Part shown: one piece after another, positions 5,763 to 7,299 of the stretch
How the letters are laid out: every line of letters starts with the position of its first letter
How positions within the stretch are numbered: the first letter of the stretch is position 1
From: DASQHM01 sp035632095
Lineage (GTDB): Bacteria; Pseudomonadota; Alphaproteobacteria; Ferrovibrionales; Ferrovibrionaceae
DNA length: 7,299 bases
Assembly (NCBI GenBank): GCA_035632095.1
Contig: DASQHM010000071.1
Span: 1-7,299 of the forward strand
Direction of reading: 5' to 3'
Translations under genes and position numbers: made by a program
Notes under the pieces: generated by a model
Seen by the model: only the letters and a program-made list of their open reading frames with translations
Databases searched by the model: none
What the model was told of the DNA's origin: nothing

Positions 5763-7127
5763 ATGCAACACCGCCGCCATAGCGAAACACCGCACCGGGA
5801 GGATCGGCATCGCGCCGCTCCGCGCGAATCCGTGCAGCCGGCAATCGACTTGCTTCAGGCGATCAACGATTCCTCCAAGCCGGCCGATGCGGTGATCGCG
5901 AACTTTCTGCGCGACCGCGACTGGCTGACGGGGCACGCTCGCGGCGTCACGCTGCGGCGGGTCGACGACGTCCTGCGCCGCCGCAGTCAACTCGACTGGT
6001 GGATTGCGCGTGAGGCGCGCGGACTGCCGCCAACGGCGCGGCTGCGCATGATCGCACACCTCATTGTGGCGGAAGGCCAGCCGATCGAGCGAATCGAGAC
6101 CCTGTTCGACGGCGGCCGGTACCGGCCGCGGCGGCTCGACGAGCGCGAACAGGCGTTTTCGGCGGCGGTCGCCAACAGGTCGCTGCTCGATCCGGCAATG
6201 CCTTCCCATGTGAGGGGATCATTCCCGCAATGGCTCGAGCCGCATTTGCGCGAAGCCTTCGGCGACGATCTGGACATCGAGATGCAGGCGCTGGCGGCGC
6301 CCGCGCCGCTCGACCTGCGGGTCAATACGCTCAAGTCGACACTTGCGGCGGCGCGCGCGCTGATACGGGCGCAAGGGGTCGAGGCCGATCCGACGCCGCT
6401 GTCGCCGGTGGGATTGCGCGTCGCCTATCGAATCGATCTCGGGCAATTTCCGGCGCTTCACGACGGCGTGGTCGAACCGCAGGACGAAGGATCGCAAGTT
6501 GCGGCTCTGCTCACGGCGGCCGGGCCCGGCCAGTTCGTCGTCGACTATTGCGCCGGCGTCGGCGGGAAGAGTCTGGCGCTTGCGGCCGCCATGCAGGGCC
6601 GTGGCCGCATCGTGGCCGCCGATGTTCTTTCCGGCCGATTGCAGCGCGCGCGCCAACGCTTCAAGCGTGCCGGCGCGCACAACATCGAAACGCGCGAGAC
6701 GTCGAGCGAGCGAAAGTGGTTCAAGCGCCAGGCCGGCCGCGTCGATCGCGTTCTCGTCGATGCGCCTTGCTCCGGGATCGGCAGTTGGCGCCGCATTCCC
6801 GACGCGCGCTGGCGGTTGCGGCCGGGCGACATCGGCGAACTTGTGCGGCGCCAGGCCGAAATCCTGCGCGAAGCCGCCAAGCTTGTTCGGCCCGGCGGCC
6901 GGCTCGTTTACGTCACGTGTTCCGTTCTTCGGTGCGAAAACGCCGGTCAAGTCGAAGCGTTCCTGGCCGATCACGGCGCATTCTCGGTCAAGCCCATCGC
7001 TGCCGTTTGGGGCGAGACCATTGGCGGTTCATGCCCGACCGACGCGCCATATTTGCAATTGACCCCGGCCCGGCACGGCACCGGCGGGTTCTTTGTTGCC
7101 ATACTGGAGCGGAAGGCTACCGATTGA
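5763..7127 (+). CDS. RsmB/NOP-family RNA (cytosine-5) methyltransferase
   Basis: A 454-residue enzyme of the Nop2/RsmB class that transfers a methyl group from SAM to C5 of a cytosine, usually in 16S rRNA. The N-terminal part (about 25-150) takes the place of the NusB-like RNA-binding domain but is divergent. FPQWLEPHLREAFG (154-167) and LRVNTLK (185-191) lead into the catalytic domain. Motif I is DYCAGVGGKSLALA (261-274). DAPCSGIGSWRR (333-344) is motif IV with Cys336, and VTCSVLRCEN (384-393) is motif VI with Cys386, the expected nucleophile. The C-terminal GTGGFF (439-444) differs from the common GTDGFF. The ATG at 5763 is the only nearby ATG after the preceding stop; an in-frame GTG at 5832 would still keep the recognisable domains. 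No strong ribosome binding site is visible, so expression may depend on coupling with the gene 31 bases upstream. RsmB (C967) is the best guess for function, but paralogues with other targets exist. Confidence 0.92.
   Translation: MQHRRHSETPHREDRHRAAPRESVQPAIDLLQAINDSSKPADAVIANFLRDRDWLTGHARGVTLRRVDDVLRRRSQLDWWIAREARGLPPTARLRMIAHLIVAEGQPIERIETLFDGGRYRPRRLDEREQAFSAAVANRSLLDPAMPSHVRGSFPQWLEPHLREAFGDDLDIEMQALAAPAPLDLRVNTLKSTLAAARALIRAQGVEADPTPLSPVGLRVAYRIDLGQFPALHDGVVEPQDEGSQVAALLTAAGPGQFVVDYCAGVGGKSLALAAAMQGRGRIVAADVLSGRLQRARQRFKRAGAHNIETRETSSERKWFKRQAGRVDRVLVDAPCSGIGSWRRIPDARWRLRPGDIGELVRRQAEILREAAKLVRPGGRLVYVTCSVLRCENAGQVEAFLADHGAFSVKPIAAVWGETIGGSCPTDAPYLQLTPARHGTGGFFVAILERKATD
6112..6129. repeat. 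18-bp perfect GC-rich palindrome inside the RsmB-family gene
   Basis: GCGGCCGGTACCGGCCGC equals its reverse complement. It lies in the weakly conserved N-terminal part of the RsmB-family gene and encodes part of GGRYRPRR. Strong GC bias makes such palindromes more likely than in balanced sequence, so chance is a serious explanation. Confidence 0.5.
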
Positions 7128-7299
7128 TTGCCGAGACAAGGAGAGCGGCCCAACCGAGCAGGAAGCACGTGCCGCCGACCGGTGCGAACATCGCGAACAC
7201 GGGCGAGCCAATGATCGCCAATGCGTACAGGCCGCCACTGAAGAAAACCATTCCCGCCACGAACAGCCATCCTGCTGCCGCTGTCGGCCATGATGCGCG
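7117..7299 (-). CDS. DUF423-type small membrane protein, C-terminal part
   Basis: The gene enters from the right edge; 60 codons and the TAG at 7117-7119 are visible. The fragment holds two hydrophobic helices, GWLFVAGMVFFSGGLYALAI and FAPVGGTCFLLGWAALLVSA. The pattern FxxGMVFFSGGLYALA...PVGGxxFLLGW matches the C-terminal half of the DUF423 (YgdD-like) family, inner-membrane proteins of about 120-130 residues with four predicted helices and no settled function. About half of the protein should be present. Its end overlaps the last 11 bases of the convergent RsmB-family gene, and no terminator separates the two. The fragment was found by reading the minus strand in the frame that stays open to the edge; the start lies outside the window. 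Confidence 0.82.
   Translation of the reverse strand, partial: RASWPTAAAGWLFVAGMVFFSGGLYALAIIGSPVFAMFAPVGGTCFLLGWAALLVSAINR

Noticed and set aside
5728..5764. TTGACC (5728) with TTATAT (5759) as a promoter for the RsmB-family gene
   Set aside because: The spacing between the boxes is 25 bases, too long for a sigma-70 promoter; no better -10 box lies at the right distance.
6219..6974. A 251-codon minus-strand frame
   Set aside because: It is antisense to the catalytic domain of the RsmB-family methyltransferase and shows no domain of its own.

Overview
The window looks like chromosomal DNA from a GC-rich alphaproteobacterium, most likely of the order Hyphomicrobiales (Bradyrhizobium/Xanthobacteraceae-like). 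This rests on the strongly GC-biased third codon positions, the alphaproteobacterial style of the MnmA and RsmB-family proteins, a very large family-5 solute-binding protein, and a TTAACCAT element resembling the CtrA half-site. The genus is an inference and cannot be proven from this window.

Layout from left to right. (1) Positions 1-1096, minus strand: 5' part of a TPR-repeat protein that runs into a GT41 (SPINDLY/O-GlcNAc-transferase-like) glycosyltransferase domain, cut by the window edge. (2) Positions 1097-1253: a divergent intergenic region with several AACCA/TGGTT half-sites. (3) Positions 1254-2378, plus: a class I SAM-dependent methyltransferase with a long C-terminal part I cannot assign. 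(4) Positions 2434-3576, plus: mnmA (tRNA U34 2-thiolation), with a promoter-like element so close to the ATG that the mRNA may be leaderless. (5) Positions 3653-3727, plus: a tRNA gene with anticodon CAT behind a TTGACA-N17-TATATC promoter. (6) Positions 3800-5731, plus: a secreted family-5 solute-binding protein without transporter partners in the window. (7) Positions 5763-7127, plus: an RsmB/NOP-family RNA m5C methyltransferase, probably cotranscribed with the gene before it. (8) Positions 7117-7299, minus: the C-terminal part of a DUF423-type small membrane protein, overlapping the RsmB-family gene tail to tail by 11 bp. No gene-free stretch is longer than about 160 bp.

Taken together, the region is mostly housekeeping: tRNA thiolation, a tRNA gene, RNA methylation and solute uptake. 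The least ordinary part is the left end, where a TPR/GT41 glycosyltransferase and an unassigned methyltransferase share a divergent control region and could act on the same glycan or protein target. I found no CRISPR array, transposase, phage gene, toxin-antitoxin pair or obvious defence system, and nothing that makes a convincing case for a wholly new system. The findings are modest and specific.
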